Notes under the pieces: model-generated
Databases searched by the model: none
What the model saw: only the letters and a program-made list of their open reading frames with translations
Told to the model about the DNA's origin: nothing
Source: CAIWHR01 sp963717695
GTDB taxonomy: Bacteria; Pseudomonadota; Gammaproteobacteria; Burkholderiales; Casimicrobiaceae
Direction of reading: 5' to 3'
Length of the DNA: 64,000 nt
NCBI GenBank assembly: GCA_963717695.1
Contig: CAVQWR010000006.1
Coordinates: 186,001 to 250,000, forward strand
Shown here: in pieces, positions 17,621 to 27,576 of the stretch
Numbering within the stretch: the first letter of the stretch is position 1
How the letters are laid out: each line of letters opens with the position of its first letter
Position numbers and translations under genes: made by a program

Positions 17621-18921
17621 GACCCCTCCGTGGCGGAAACGACGAAGTTGAGCCAGGCCCAGGCCCTGGCGGCGGACTGCTGCTGCTGCAGGAGTGCAAG
17701 CTCGGCATCGAGCAGCGCGCGCCGCGCCTCGAGCACGGCCGAAAGCGGTCCCGTGCCGCCGCGATAGGCAGCCTGCGCCGCTTCTCGCCGCTGCACGGCG
17801 AGCGGCAGCAGCTCGGTCTCGATGCGCTGCGCCTGCACCCGCGCCGACTCCCATTCGGTCAGCATTGACTGCACTTCGGCCGCGCGCATGCGCTGCGTGT
17901 CCTCCAGCATTGCGCGGGCGGCATCCTCTTCCCTGAGCCGTGCCGCGTGCTCGCGGTCCTGCCGCGTCCCCTGCGACCACGGCAGGTCGATGGTGAACAT
18001 CACCGATACCATGTTCGCGTACGGCGCGGCGCGGTACGCGTAGGCGACCTCGGCACTCCAGTCGGGTTTCTTCGCGGCGCGCGCGAGCGCGGATTCGGTC
18101 TCGGCGATCGACGTCTGCACGCGGGCGAGGCGAAGCTCGGGCTGCAGGTCGACGTCGGCGAGCCGGGCCGCTTCCGGCAGGCGGGCGAAATCCGGCGCGT
18201 CGCCCTGCGGAAGCTGTGCCGCGTCGCCGATGTAACGCGCCAGCGCGATGCGCGCGCGGCGCGTCTGCGCGGCGGCGTCGGTCGCGCGATTGGAAGTCTC
18301 GATCAGCATGCTCTGCGCCGCGATGAGCTCGCTTTGCGCCGCCTTGCCGGCGCGGTAGGCGGCCTCGATCGTTTTCGCGTTGAGCTCCGCCTCCGACTTC
18401 TGCGCGGCGATGGCGGCCTCGGCGGCAATCGCAAAATGCCGGTTCACCCACGCGGTGGCCGTCTCGCGCTCGATCGCAAGCGTCGTCGCCTCGATCACCG
18501 CGGTGCCGCGCTCGGCGTCACGCTCCGCCCGCTGCGTTTTAAGCTGGCGCTTTTCCGCGCTCGGGAATTCCTGCATCAGCCCGATCTTCGACATGGTCAT
18601 GAAGTCGCGAGTGAGCGACCATGCGTCGTCACCCTGCGTCGGGACGTTCTCGACGCCGGCCTTGAGTTTGGGGTCGGGCAGCTCACCCGCAGGAATCGCC
18701 ATCTCGCGCGAAGCGTCGACCATCGCCCGCTGCGACACGAGCTGCTGCGACCGCGCGACCGCGATCTTCAGCGCCTCGGCGAGCGACAGCGTCGTCTCGG
18801 CCACCGCTGGAAACGCGGCGAGGAGCGCGCCGGCTCCAAGCGCCAGAACGCAGCCGCGCAGCAATCGATGTGAATCAGGTGCCCCGTGAGTGGCCCGGGA
18901 CGACGGCGGGAAATGCCACAT
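17617..18921 (-). CDS. cusC: Outer-membrane efflux protein CusC (TolC family)
   Basis: Outer-membrane exit duct of the Cus pump, 434 aa. Signal peptide (about residues 20-41, ending FPAVAE), then two OEP repeats rich in coiled-coil alanine/glutamate heptads (IAAEAAIAAQKSEAEL..., ARLREEDAARAMLEDTQ). ATG 18921 follows GGAGG at a 5-nt distance. The family resemblance is to the short CzcC/CusC-like outer-membrane factors. Stop-start overlap with cusB couples their translation. Confidence 0.9.
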   Translation of the reverse strand: MWHFPPSSRATHGAPDSHRLLRGCVLALGAGALLAAFPAVAETTLSLAEALKIAVARSQQLVSQRAMVDASREMAIPAGELPDPKLKAGVENVPTQGDDAWSLTRDFMTMSKIGLMQEFPSAEKRQLKTQRAERDAERGTAVIEATTLAIERETATAWVNRHFAIAAEAAIAAQKSEAELNAKTIEAAYRAGKAAQSELIAAQSMLIETSNRATDAAAQTRRARIALARYIGDAAQLPQGDAPDFARLPEAARLADVDLQPELRLARVQTSIAETESALARAAKKPDWSAEVAYAYRAAPYANMVSVMFTIDLPWSQGTRQDREHAARLREEDAARAMLEDTQRMRAAEVQSMLTEWESARVQAQRIETELLPLAVQRREAAQAAYRGGTGPLSAVLEARRALLDAELALLQQQQSAARAWAWLNFVVSATEGS

Positions 18922-18998
18922 GCAACCTCCGCGAACGCGTGGAACGGTCCGGTCGCGCGCGCGTCGCGCACGGCCGGGCTCGGGCGAACCGGAATGGT

Positions 18999-19397
18999 CT
19001 AGATCAGCAGGCGGCAGAACTGCAGCGCACGCGGTGGCGCGGCGCCACTGGCGGCGAGGACCGAGCGGTCCCATTCGCGCGCTTCGACGGGCGCCGCTGT
19101 CGGCGCCAACGGAGATATCAGCGCGACGAGCATGACGGGCGGCAGGTCCGGCGCAACGGCCACGGGCGCGCCGTCGGTGCACTGCACCTCGCACGCATTG
19201 CCGGACGGTGCCTGCGGCATCGGGGTCGCATGCTGCGCGCCGCAATGACCTTCATGCATGCTCGCCATCGCCGCCGGCGCGCCAACCGTCAACGTGCCTG
19301 CGCGAAGTGCGCAGGCGTGCGCCGTGACGGCAAGCTGAGCAAAGACGATGCCCAGAATGCCGAGGCAGGCGAAGAGGCGGCGACGTGAACGGGTCAT
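18999..19397 (-). CDS. Small secreted Met/His/Cys-rich protein, putative copper-responsive leader
   Basis: 132-aa protein with an N-terminal signal peptide (RLFACLGILGIVFAQLAVTAHA), followed by a segment with closely spaced potential metal ligands (MASMHEGHCGAQHATPMP) and paired cysteines (CEVQC). The rest is Pro/Ala-rich and unstructured-looking. It lies 77 bp upstream of cusC on the same strand and is the first gene of the cus transcript. Role as a periplasmic copper-binding or CopL/CzcI-like protein is inferred only. ATG 19397 has no evident Shine-Dalgarno sequence. Confidence 0.65.
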   Translation of the reverse strand: MTRSRRRLFACLGILGIVFAQLAVTAHACALRAGTLTVGAPAAMASMHEGHCGAQHATPMPQAPSGNACEVQCTDGAPVAVAPDLPPVMLVALISPLAPTAAPVEAREWDRSVLAASGAAPPRALQFCRLLI

Positions 19398-19448
19398 GGG
19401 ACGGCGAAGTGTTACACGTGACGTTACGCGCGAACCGTCCGACGGGAA

Positions 19449-19462
19449 TTGATCCGCGTCAA
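19449..19462 (-). promoter_or_regulatory. FNR/ANR-type box upstream of the cus operon
   Basis: TTGATCCGCGTCAA (reverse: TTGACGCGGATCAA), 9 of 10 matches to the FNR/ANR consensus TTGAT-N4-ATCAA. It lies 52 bp before the start codon of the secreted protein that heads the cus operon. If the box acts at -41.5, transcription would start near 19414, which leaves a short leader. Site function is inferred from sequence alone. Confidence 0.5.
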
Positions 19463-19479
19463 GGCACGGCGGAACGGCG

Positions 19480-20535
19480 TCAGCGCAGGGTCGCGTTGAG
19501 CGCCGCCAGCGCGGCGCTGCCCGGGACGAGGTCGGCGTCGGTCAGCGCGTTCAAGGGGGTTTCGACCGTTTCCTGCGCGTCGTGCAGGTCGTGCGCGTCC
19601 GGCTGCATGTACAGGAGCCCGGTCACGATCTCGCCGGCGGCCGCGCGGTCGTGCAGGTAATTCATCGCCGCGAGGCGGTTGGTCGGATCGAAGTCGGCGT
19701 GGACCTTGCGCAGCCGGATCGTGCCGCCGTCGTGCAGCACGACCTCCTCCAGGCTGCCGCTGCCGTACTCGGCGGTGATCGGCTCGCGCGGCACCATCAC
19801 ATCGAGCGCATTGACCGACGCATTGTGCTCGCGCACGTAATCGTAGCTCTTGGTCGAGCCCGGGTGGTTGTTGAACGCGACGCAGGGGCTCACGACATCG
19901 ATGAACGCGGCACCCTTGTGCAGCACTGCCGCCTCGACCAGCGGCACGAGCTGCGCCTTGTCGCCGGAGAAGCTCCGCGCGACGAACGTCGCGCCGAGCT
20001 CCAGCGCCAGCATGACGAGGTCGATCGGCTCGTCGGTGTTGATCGCGCCCCGCTTCGCCTTCGAGCCCTTGTCGGCCGTCGCCGAGAACTGGCCCTTGGT
20101 GAGGCCGTAGACGCCGTTGTTCTCGACGATGTAGACCATGTTCACCGCGCGCCGGAGCACGTGCATGAACTGGCCGATGCCGATCGAGGCCGAATCGCCG
20201 TCCCCGGACACGCCGAGATAGATGAGGTCGCGATTGGCGAGATTCGCTCCGGTCAGCACCGACGGCATGCGCCCGTGCACGCTGTTGAACCCGTGCGAAT
20301 TGCCGAGAAAATAGGTCGGGGTCTTCGACGAGCAGCCGATGCCGGAGAGCTTCGCGACGCGATGCGGCTCGATGTCGAGGTTGAAGAACGCCTGGATGAT
20401 GGCCGCGGAAATGGAGTCGTGCCCGCAACCCGCGCAGAGCGTCGACACGGCGCCTTCGTAGTCGCGCCGCGTGTAACCGAGCGCGTTCTTCGGCAGGCCG
20501 GGATGGTGGAGCTTCGGTTTGGCGAGAAAGGTCAT
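19480..20535 (-). CDS. korB: 2-oxoacid:ferredoxin oxidoreductase beta subunit (KorB-like)
   Basis: Thiamine-diphosphate-binding beta subunit (351 aa) of a 2-oxoacid:ferredoxin oxidoreductase, which oxidatively decarboxylates a 2-oxoacid to acyl-CoA. Cluster and TPP motifs: LCAGCGHDSI, SGIGCSSKTPTYF, GVSGDGDSASIGIG with IVENNGVYGLTKGQ. The C-terminal part lacks extra domains. Start ATG 20535 (MTFLAKPKLHHPGLPKN), 11 bp after korA. 2-Oxoglutarate as substrate is inferred from the korABC-like arrangement. No terminator is evident before the cus promoter. Confidence 0.88.
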   Translation of the reverse strand: MTFLAKPKLHHPGLPKNALGYTRRDYEGAVSTLCAGCGHDSISAAIIQAFFNLDIEPHRVAKLSGIGCSSKTPTYFLGNSHGFNSVHGRMPSVLTGANLANRDLIYLGVSGDGDSASIGIGQFMHVLRRAVNMVYIVENNGVYGLTKGQFSATADKGSKAKRGAINTDEPIDLVMLALELGATFVARSFSGDKAQLVPLVEAAVLHKGAAFIDVVSPCVAFNNHPGSTKSYDYVREHNASVNALDVMVPREPITAEYGSGSLEEVVLHDGGTIRLRKVHADFDPTNRLAAMNYLHDRAAAGEIVTGLLYMQPDAHDLHDAQETVETPLNALTDADLVPGSAALAALNATLR

Positions 20536-20546
20536 GGCTGATCCGA

Positions 20547-22415
20547 TCAGTCGGCGGCACCCAGGGGCGCGACCTTGCGCAGCGGCGTCACGTTGAAGTT
20601 CGCCGCCTTTTCCCCGATTTCCTGCGTGATGAAGCGCGCGGTGACCGGCGTGCCGTCGTAGTGCAGCACGGAAATGAGCTTGGCGGGATCGATGCCGCAT
20701 TCGTTGACGAGCAGCATGCGCAGCTGCGCGTCACGGTTCTGCTCGACGACGAACACGTGCTCGTGCGCGGCGATGAACGCGGCGACCGAGTCGACGAACG
20801 GGAAGGCACGGATGCGCATCCGGTCGAGATGGATGCCGGTCGCGGCGAGCGCCGCCAGCGATTCGCTCATCGCCGCGCCGGTCGAGCCGTACCAGATCAC
20901 GCCGGCACGCGCAGGCTTTTCGGCCTTTTCGATCACGGGTGCGGGCACCAGCGACTTCGCGGTCTCGAACTTGTGCAGCAGCCGCTGCATGTTGTCGACG
21001 TACGCCGGCCCCTCCTCCGTGTAGCGCGCGTAGCGGTCCTTGGTCGTCCCGCGCGTGAAATACGAGCCGCGGGTCGCATGGGTGCCCGGATAGGTGCGGT
21101 ACGGGATGCCGTCGCCATCGACGTCGAGGTAGCGGCCGAAGGTCTTGCCGGCGGCAAGTTCCTCGGCCTTCATCACCTTGCCGCGGTCGAGCACGCGCTT
21201 GTCGTCCCAGGCGAGCGGTGCCGTCAGCCAGTCCTGCATTCCGATGTCGAGGTCGGAGAGCACGAAGATCGGCGTCTGCAGACGGTCGGCAAGGTCGAGC
21301 GCCATGGCCGCCATGGAGAAGCACTCGGTCGGATCCTCGGGGAAGAGCAGCGGATGTTTGGTGTCGCCGTGCGAAGCGTACGCACAGAGCAGCACGTCGG
21401 CCTGCTGCGTGCGCGTCGGCATGCCGGTCGACGGGCTGCCGCGCTGGATGTCGAACAGCACCGCCGGAATCTCGGCGAAATAGGCGAGGCCGATGAATTC
21501 CTGCATCAGCGAGATGCCGGGCCCCGACGTCGCGGTGAACGCGCGCGCGCCGTTCCACGCGGCGCCGATGACCATGCCGATCGAGGCGAGCTCATCTTCG
21601 GCCTGGACGATCGCGTACTTGTGCCGGCCGGTCACCGGATCGACGCGCAGCTTGCGGCAGTGCTTGGCGAACGCCTCGGCGAGCGAGGACGACGGCGTGA
21701 TCGGATACCACGCGCACACGGTGGCGCCGCCGTACACGCAGCCCAGGGCCGCCGCATTGTTGCCGTCGATGAAGATCCGGTCGCCGACCGCATCGGCGCG
21801 CTCGACCCGCATCGGCAGCGGACACGTGAAGTTCCCAAGCGCGTAATCGCGGCCGAGCGCCAGCGCCTTGCGGTTCGAATCGAGCAGCGCCTCCTTGCCG
21901 CGGTACTGCTCGGCAAAGAGCTTCTCGATCTCCGCGGGATCGATCGCGAGGAGCGCGGACAGCGCGCCGAGATAGATGATGTTCTTGAAGAGCTGGCGCT
22001 GCCGCGCGTCGGTGTAGGCCGCATTGCAGATCGCGGTGAGCGGCATGCCGAGCACCGTGACGTCGCTCCGGAAGCTCGTCGCCGGCAGCTCGCGCGTCGA
22101 GTCGTAGAAGAGGTAGCCGCCGCCCTCGAGCTCGCCGACGTCCTTGTCCCAGGTCTGCGGGTTCATCGCGACCATGAGGTCGACGCCGCCGCGGCGGCCA
22201 CGCCAGCCGTCGGCCGTGACGCGCACCTCGTACCACGTCGGCAGGCCCTGGATGTTGGACGGGAAGATGTTGCGCGCCGACACCGGCACGCCCATGCGCA
22301 GGATCGCCCGTGCGAAAAGCGCGTTCGCCGACGCCGAGCCCGAGCCGTTGACGTTGGCGAACTTGACGACGAAGTCGTTGATCCGCGCGATCGGATCCCG
22401 GGTGCGTCTTGCCAT
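20547..22415 (-). CDS. korA: 2-oxoacid:ferredoxin oxidoreductase alpha subunit, gamma-alpha fusion (KorA-like)
   Basis: 622-aa subunit in which the gamma domain (about residues 10-200; VVKFANVNGSGSASAN) is fused in front of the alpha domain (YPITPSSSLAEAF, TSGPGISLMQEFIGLAYFAEI, RGSPSTGMPTRTQQAD). It binds CoA and the pyrimidine side of TPP together with KorB. ATG 22415 (MARRTRDPIARIND) is 5 bp behind the flavoprotein gene. The order flavoprotein-alpha-beta matches the KorCAB enzyme known from denitrifying aromatic degraders, where it makes reduced ferredoxin or NADPH. Confidence 0.88.
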   Translation of the reverse strand: MARRTRDPIARINDFVVKFANVNGSGSASANALFARAILRMGVPVSARNIFPSNIQGLPTWYEVRVTADGWRGRRGGVDLMVAMNPQTWDKDVGELEGGGYLFYDSTRELPATSFRSDVTVLGMPLTAICNAAYTDARQRQLFKNIIYLGALSALLAIDPAEIEKLFAEQYRGKEALLDSNRKALALGRDYALGNFTCPLPMRVERADAVGDRIFIDGNNAAALGCVYGGATVCAWYPITPSSSLAEAFAKHCRKLRVDPVTGRHKYAIVQAEDELASIGMVIGAAWNGARAFTATSGPGISLMQEFIGLAYFAEIPAVLFDIQRGSPSTGMPTRTQQADVLLCAYASHGDTKHPLLFPEDPTECFSMAAMALDLADRLQTPIFVLSDLDIGMQDWLTAPLAWDDKRVLDRGKVMKAEELAAGKTFGRYLDVDGDGIPYRTYPGTHATRGSYFTRGTTKDRYARYTEEGPAYVDNMQRLLHKFETAKSLVPAPVIEKAEKPARAGVIWYGSTGAAMSESLAALAATGIHLDRMRIRAFPFVDSVAAFIAAHEHVFVVEQNRDAQLRMLLVNECGIDPAKLISVLHYDGTPVTARFITQEIGEKAANFNVTPLRKVAPLGAAD

Positions 22416-22420
22416 CGCGC

Positions 22421-24287
22421 TCACTCCGCCGCCACGCCGGCAATTTCCTTCGATGCCGGAGCCATGGTCGTCACGTGCCGCGTGCGGCAACGATCGTGCG
22501 CCTGCGCGGGCTCGAACAGGAACTTCTGCATGTCCCAGGCACCGGTCGGACAGCGCTCGGCGCACAGGCCGCAGTGCAGGCAGACGTCCTCGTCTTTCGC
22601 CATCACCCGGCCGGTCTTGAGCGTGCCGGAGACATAGATGTCCTGCGCGAGATCCTCCGCCGGCGCGCGCAGCCGCGCACGGAGGTCCGCCTCGTCGCCG
22701 TTATGGGTGAAAGTGATGCAGTCCATCGGGCAGATGTCGACACAGGCGTCGCACTCGATGCAGAGCTTGTCGCTGAACACCGTCTGCACGTCGCAGTTGA
22801 GGCAGCGCCGCGTTTCCGCGAGGGCGAGCTTGGGGTCGAACCCGAGCTCGACCTCGACGCGGATGCTCTTCAGCGCGATCTTGGTGTCCTTGAGCGGCAC
22901 GCGGAAGCGGCGGTCGTTCGAGACCGCGTTGTCGTAGCTCCACTCGTGGATGCCCATCTTCTGCGAGATGAGGCTGGTATGCGGCGGCGGCCGCCGCGCG
23001 ACGTCCTCGCCGCGGCACTGCAGGTCAATCGAGATCGCCGCTTCATGGCCGTGCGCGACGGCCCAAATGATGTTCTTCGGCCCGAACGCCGAGTCGCCGC
23101 CGAAGTAGACGCCGGCGCGGGTCGACGCCATCGTCCGCTTGTCGAGCACCGGCAGGCCGTGCCGGTCGAACTCGATGCCGAGATCCCGCTCGATCCATGG
23201 GAACGCGTTCTCCTGGCCGATTGCGACCAGCACGTCGTCGCAGGGGATGTGGACTGGCGGCTCGCCCGTCGCCACGAGCTCGCGCCGTCCGTTGTCGTCG
23301 AACCGCGGCGCGACCTTGTCGAACGTGACGCCGGTCAGCCTGCCGGCATCGTGCGTGAATTCCTTCGGCACGAGGAAGTTGTGGATCGGAATGCCCTCGT
23401 GCATCGCGTCTTCCTTCTCCCACGGCGACGCCTTCATCTCGTCGAAGCCCGAGCGCACGACGACCTGCACCTGCTCGCCGCCCAGTCGGCGCGAGCTGCG
23501 GCAGCAGTCCATCGCCGTGTTGCCGCCGCCCAGCACGACGACGCGCTTGCCGATCCGCGTGATGTGGCCGAACGACACGCTCGCGAGCCATTCGAGGCCG
23601 ATGTGGATGTTCGCCGCGGCTTCGGCGCGGCCCGGGATGTCGAGATCGCGCCCGCGCGGCGCGCCGCTGCCGATGAAGACCGCGTCGTACGGCTCGGCGA
23701 GCAGCGCCTTGAGGCTGTCGATGCGCGTGCCGGGACGAAAATCGACGCCGAGGTCGAGCACGTAGCCCACTTCCTCGTCGATGACGGTCTCGGGCAGGCG
23801 AAAGCGCGGGATCTGGCTGCGGATCATGCCGCCGCTGCGCGCGTCGCTGTCGAACAGCGACGCATTCGTAGCCGAGCGGCGCGAGGTCGCGCGCAACGGT
23901 CAGCGACGCCGGACCCGCGCCGACCAGCGCAATGCGCTTGCCGTTGCGCTTCGCGGGACGCTCCGGCAGCCGGTCGCGGATGTCGTCCTTGTAATCGGCG
24001 GCGACGCGCTTCAGCCGGCAGATCGCGACCGGCTCGGACTTCGCCTTGTGGTCACCGCCCTCCTCGACGCGGCCGCGCCGGCACGCGGGCTCGCACGGCC
24101 GGTCGCAGGTGCGCCCGAGAATCCCGGGAAACACGTTGGATTCCCAGTTGACGAGATACGCATCGCCGTAGCGCCCGGCGGCGATCAGGCGGATGTACTC
24201 GGGAACCGGGGTGTGGGCCGGGCACGCCCACTGGCAATCGACAACCTTGTGGAAGTAGTCGGGCTGGGCGATATCCGTCGGGTTCAA
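22421..24287 (-). CDS. GltD-like iron-sulfur flavoprotein partner of KorAB (apparent frameshift)
   Basis: NAD(P)H-linked electron-transfer subunit, about 621 aa after removing one base at about 23858. Domain order: N-terminal Cys-rich GltD-type domain (CQWACPAHTPVPEYI, RTCDRPCEPACRRG), FAD site (IALVGAGPASLTVARDLA), NAD(P) site (KRVVVLGGGNTAMDCCR), second FAD contact (GVYFGGDSAFGPKNI), and C-terminal ferredoxin motifs (CIECDACVDICPMDC, CLHCGLCAERCPTGAW). Start TTG 24287, 7 nt after AGGAG. It resembles KorC, which links 2-oxoglutarate oxidation to NADP in Azoarcus-type bacteria; the direction of flow here is inferred. Confidence 0.85.
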
Positions 24288-24562
24288 ACGTGATTCTCCT
24301 GTGGCAGCGGCAGGCCTTCGACTTCTTCTTGTGGCGCGCTCCCGAGAAGCACGTTCCGCGCCCGGACCTGTGTGTGCTGCCGGGCATGCTACGCCTGGCC
24401 CGCTTCCGACGAAAGGCGTGATGCACACATGGTCTTTTTCCTCCTTAACGCCGCGTTGGCGTGAACCGCGGACAAATCGTGCGCCGCCGGCAACTTGATT
24501 CCCTATGTCAGGGGAAAGGCCGTGGGCACCAAAAGTGTGCGGAGAGGACGTCGAAACGCACA

Positions 24563-26833
24563 ATGAACGACAATCGGTCAAAATGCTCGGCCGTGGCACA
24601 CGCAAAATTGTTGAGCAAAATTCGCACCCTCGTTGCCATGGCGGCGATCGTGGCTTTGTGTGCCGACCTCACGGGGCAAGCGGTCGCGGCTGCCCCTGCC
24701 CCAGGCGTGCTGATCATCCATAGCAATCAGCGCGCAACGCCCGCGGCCGTCGTCATCGAAAATGCGCTCGGAAGCGTGGTGCCCGACGCTGTGCGCGGCC
24801 CGGTCGACATGTTCTCCGAATATCTCGACGTCGAGTGGGCTTCCACCGAAGCGTATTCGACCGCCCAGGTGGAATTTCTGCGACAGAAATACAGCAGGCG
24901 CAACATCCGTGTCATCGTCGCTGCGGCCCCGGCGGCGCTCCAGTTCACGCTCAAGTTCCGCGATCGCATCCTTCCGGGGGTGCCGATCGTTCATGTCGCG
25001 GTTCCAGCCGATCAGCTGGAAGGCGCTTCGCTTCCGGCGGATGTTGTCGGCAAGACCATCGACCTCGATCCCACGGAGACGCTCCGGTTCGCGCTTCGGC
25101 TGCAGCCTCGTGCGAGGCGCATCGTGATCGTGCTCGGCGCGGCTTCGCGCGACCGCATGTGGGAGCAGCGGGTGCGCATGGCAATAGCGCGGCTGGACGG
25201 GCCCCCGGAGGTCGAGTACCTCGCAGGCCTTCCGACCGCGGATGTCCTGCAGCGGCTTGGCGCATTGTCGCGGGATACGATCGTCTACACACCCGGCTAT
25301 TTCCTCGACGGCGCTGGTCAGATCGGAACGCCGCGCCACTCGGTGGAGCTCATCGGCTCGGCGTCCGCAGCGCCGGTCTACGGGCCGCTCGATACGTTCA
25401 TCGGCACCGGCATCGTCGGCGGCTATATGGCCCCCTACGAAGATCAGGCGACCCAGGCCGGCGCAATCGTGGCGCGTCTTTTGAACGGCACGCCGCCCAC
25501 GGCGATTGATCGAACCTCGTTCGTCAATGTGCCGGTGGTCGACTGGCGCGCACTTCACCGCTGGGGAATTGACGAGCACCTGCTGCCCGCAACGACCGAC
25601 GTGCGGTTTCGCGAACCCTCGGCGTGGGACAGCTACTGGCGCGAGATCTCCGCCGGCGCTGCGATTCTGGCGCTTCAAGCCGGATTGATTGTCGGGCTTC
25701 TCCTCGAGCGGCGATCGCGCCGTCGCATGGCGAGTGCCCTCGAGGAGAGCCAGAAGCGCATGAATCTGGCAGCGCGCGCGGCACGTCTTTCCCTGTGGGT
25801 CTGGGACGTGGCCCGCGACCGGATCCAAGCGACCACCTATCCGCGGCCACGAGCCGGCCCGGCGGAGACACAGCCCGTAGCCTACGAGGACGTCCTTGCG
25901 ACGGCGCATCCGGAGGATCGCGAACAGCTCGACCACGCAGTGAGAAAGGCACTCGCGACCGGCGAGGAGCTCGATGTCGAGTACCGGATCGTGGAACAGG
26001 ATGGCGCCGTGCGCTGGATCGCCGCGCGTGGACGAGCGGAGAAGGGAAATGGCGGGCACCTGCTCGGCGTCGCAGTCGATATCACGGAGCGAAAAGTCAC
26101 CGCGCTGCGCGCGGTGGAAGACCGTGCCGCGCTGCGGCACATGACCCGCGTATCGATGCTGGGCCAGCTTTCCGCCTCGATCGCGCACCAGCTGAACCAG
26201 CCGCTCGCCGCGATCCTCGGCAACGCCGAAGCCGCGCGAAAAATGCTGAGCCGGGACGGCGTCGATCTCGTCGAGCTGCGGGAGATCTGCGCCGATATCG
26301 TGACCGATAACAATCGGGCGGCCGAGGTCATTCGCCACCTCGGGGCGCTGTACAGGCGGGACGACATGAAGGTAGAGCCCCTCGACGTCAATGACCTGAT
26401 TGACGAGACGCTCGAGCTCGTTCGCGTCGAGCTGTTGGCCCGACACATTGGGCCGCGCGTTGAGCTGGCGCCTGAACTGCCGACGATAGAAGGCGGGCGA
26501 GTGCAGTTGCAGCAGGTCGTCCTCAACCTTATCCTCAACGCGGTCGACGCGATGAGCGGCATCGACGTCGACGCGCGAACCGTTATGATCCGCAGCGAGT
26601 CGACCGACGCCGAGGTGCGACTCTACGTCGTCGACAACGGCCCGGGCATCGCCGAGAACGACCTGAAACATGTGTTCGATGCATTCTGGAGCACCAAGCC
26701 TGGCGGGATGGGTATCGGACTCGCGATCTGCCGGACGATCGTCGATGCGCATCACGGCCGGATCACGGCTTCCAACAACGCAACGGGCGGAGCGACTTTC
26801 TGCGTCAGCTTGCCGGTGAGACATCCCACGTGA
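24563..26833 (+). CDS. Hybrid-input sensor histidine kinase with ABC-substrate-binding-like periplasmic domain
   Basis: 756-aa membrane sensor kinase. Order: signal/anchor segment (about 15-45), periplasmic domain resembling ABC_sub_bind proteins (GVLIIHSNQRATPAAVV, GVPIVHVAVPADQ), a transmembrane helix at about 361-382 (GAAILALQAGLIVGLLLE), PAS domain with PAC end (GVAVDITERK), HisKA with phospho-His at about residue 542 (SIAHQLNQPLAAILGNAEA), and HATPase with N box NLILNAVDAM and G boxes DNGPGIAE and GGMGIGLAI. ATG 24563 is favoured; ATG 24638 is an alternative. Its stop overlaps the regulator start (GTGA). Ligand unknown. Confidence 0.88.
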   Translation: MNDNRSKCSAVAHAKLLSKIRTLVAMAAIVALCADLTGQAVAAAPAPGVLIIHSNQRATPAAVVIENALGSVVPDAVRGPVDMFSEYLDVEWASTEAYSTAQVEFLRQKYSRRNIRVIVAAAPAALQFTLKFRDRILPGVPIVHVAVPADQLEGASLPADVVGKTIDLDPTETLRFALRLQPRARRIVIVLGAASRDRMWEQRVRMAIARLDGPPEVEYLAGLPTADVLQRLGALSRDTIVYTPGYFLDGAGQIGTPRHSVELIGSASAAPVYGPLDTFIGTGIVGGYMAPYEDQATQAGAIVARLLNGTPPTAIDRTSFVNVPVVDWRALHRWGIDEHLLPATTDVRFREPSAWDSYWREISAGAAILALQAGLIVGLLLERRSRRRMASALEESQKRMNLAARAARLSLWVWDVARDRIQATTYPRPRAGPAETQPVAYEDVLATAHPEDREQLDHAVRKALATGEELDVEYRIVEQDGAVRWIAARGRAEKGNGGHLLGVAVDITERKVTALRAVEDRAALRHMTRVSMLGQLSASIAHQLNQPLAAILGNAEAARKMLSRDGVDLVELREICADIVTDNNRAAEVIRHLGALYRRDDMKVEPLDVNDLIDETLELVRVELLARHIGPRVELAPELPTIEGGRVQLQQVVLNLILNAVDAMSGIDVDARTVMIRSESTDAEVRLYVVDNGPGIAENDLKHVFDAFWSTKPGGMGIGLAICRTIVDAHHGRITASNNATGGATFCVSLPVRHPT

Positions 26834-27528
26834 AACAGACTGTCGTCAAGCCCAACGTCTTCCTCGTCGACGACGATCCGAGCGTGCTGAAGGCGCTCTC
26901 GCGCGTGCTGCGCGAAGAAGGCTGGAACGTCGAGACGTTCGAGTCCGCGGAAGCGTTCCTCGGGCGACGCGAAGACCAGGCACATGGTTGCCTCGTGCTC
27001 GATGTGACCATGCCGGGAGTCGATGGACTCGAATTGCAACGCCGGCTCGCCGCGACCGGTGAGTCCTTGCCGATCGTCTTCGTCACGGGGCACGGCGACA
27101 TTCCGATGTCCGTACGGGCGATCAAGGCAGGCGCAACCGATTTCCTGACCAAGCCGGTGCGGGCCGAGGTGCTGGTACTCGCCGTGCACGCTGCGATCGA
27201 TCATCACGCTTCGGTGCGGCAGGGGCTAGCCGAGACCGCCGAATTGCGGCAACGACTCGCCAGCCTCACTCCACGCGAGCGCGAAGTGCTGAAGGCGCTG
27301 ACCGCAGGCCGGCTCAACAAGCAGATTGCCGCCGACCTTGGGGTGGTCGAGCAGACCGTCAAGTTCCACCGCGCCCGCATCATGGAGCGGATGCGGGCGA
27401 AGACCGTTGCAGAACTGATGCACATCGCGGGGCGGCTCGGGGTCGATTCCCTAGCGCCGTCAGCCGCGTCTGCCGGCTCTGCCCCCGGCTCTGCGCAGAA
27501 CGCACCCAAGGCGGGCCCGGAACACTAG
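26830..27528 (+). CDS. FixJ-type response regulator
   Basis: 232-aa two-domain regulator: receiver (VFLVDDDPSVLKALS; phospho-acceptor Asp58 in LVLDVTMPG; VTGHGDIPMSV; TKPVRAEVL) and C-terminal LuxR-type helix-turn-helix (LTPREREVLKALTAGRLNKQIA, then VEQTVKFHRARI). GTG 26830 overlaps the kinase stop by 4 nt, so the two are made together and are presumably cognate. C-terminal tail is Ala/Ser/Pro-rich. Likely target: the downstream arylsulfatase or transport genes, by position only. Confidence 0.92.
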   Translation: MKQTVVKPNVFLVDDDPSVLKALSRVLREEGWNVETFESAEAFLGRREDQAHGCLVLDVTMPGVDGLELQRRLAATGESLPIVFVTGHGDIPMSVRAIKAGATDFLTKPVRAEVLVLAVHAAIDHHASVRQGLAETAELRQRLASLTPREREVLKALTAGRLNKQIAADLGVVEQTVKFHRARIMERMRAKTVAELMHIAGRLGVDSLAPSAASAGSAPGSAQNAPKAGPEH

Positions 27529-27576
27529 CCCAAAGAATAGTTCCGGTCCGACCCGCGACGCCATAACGTTCGCCGT

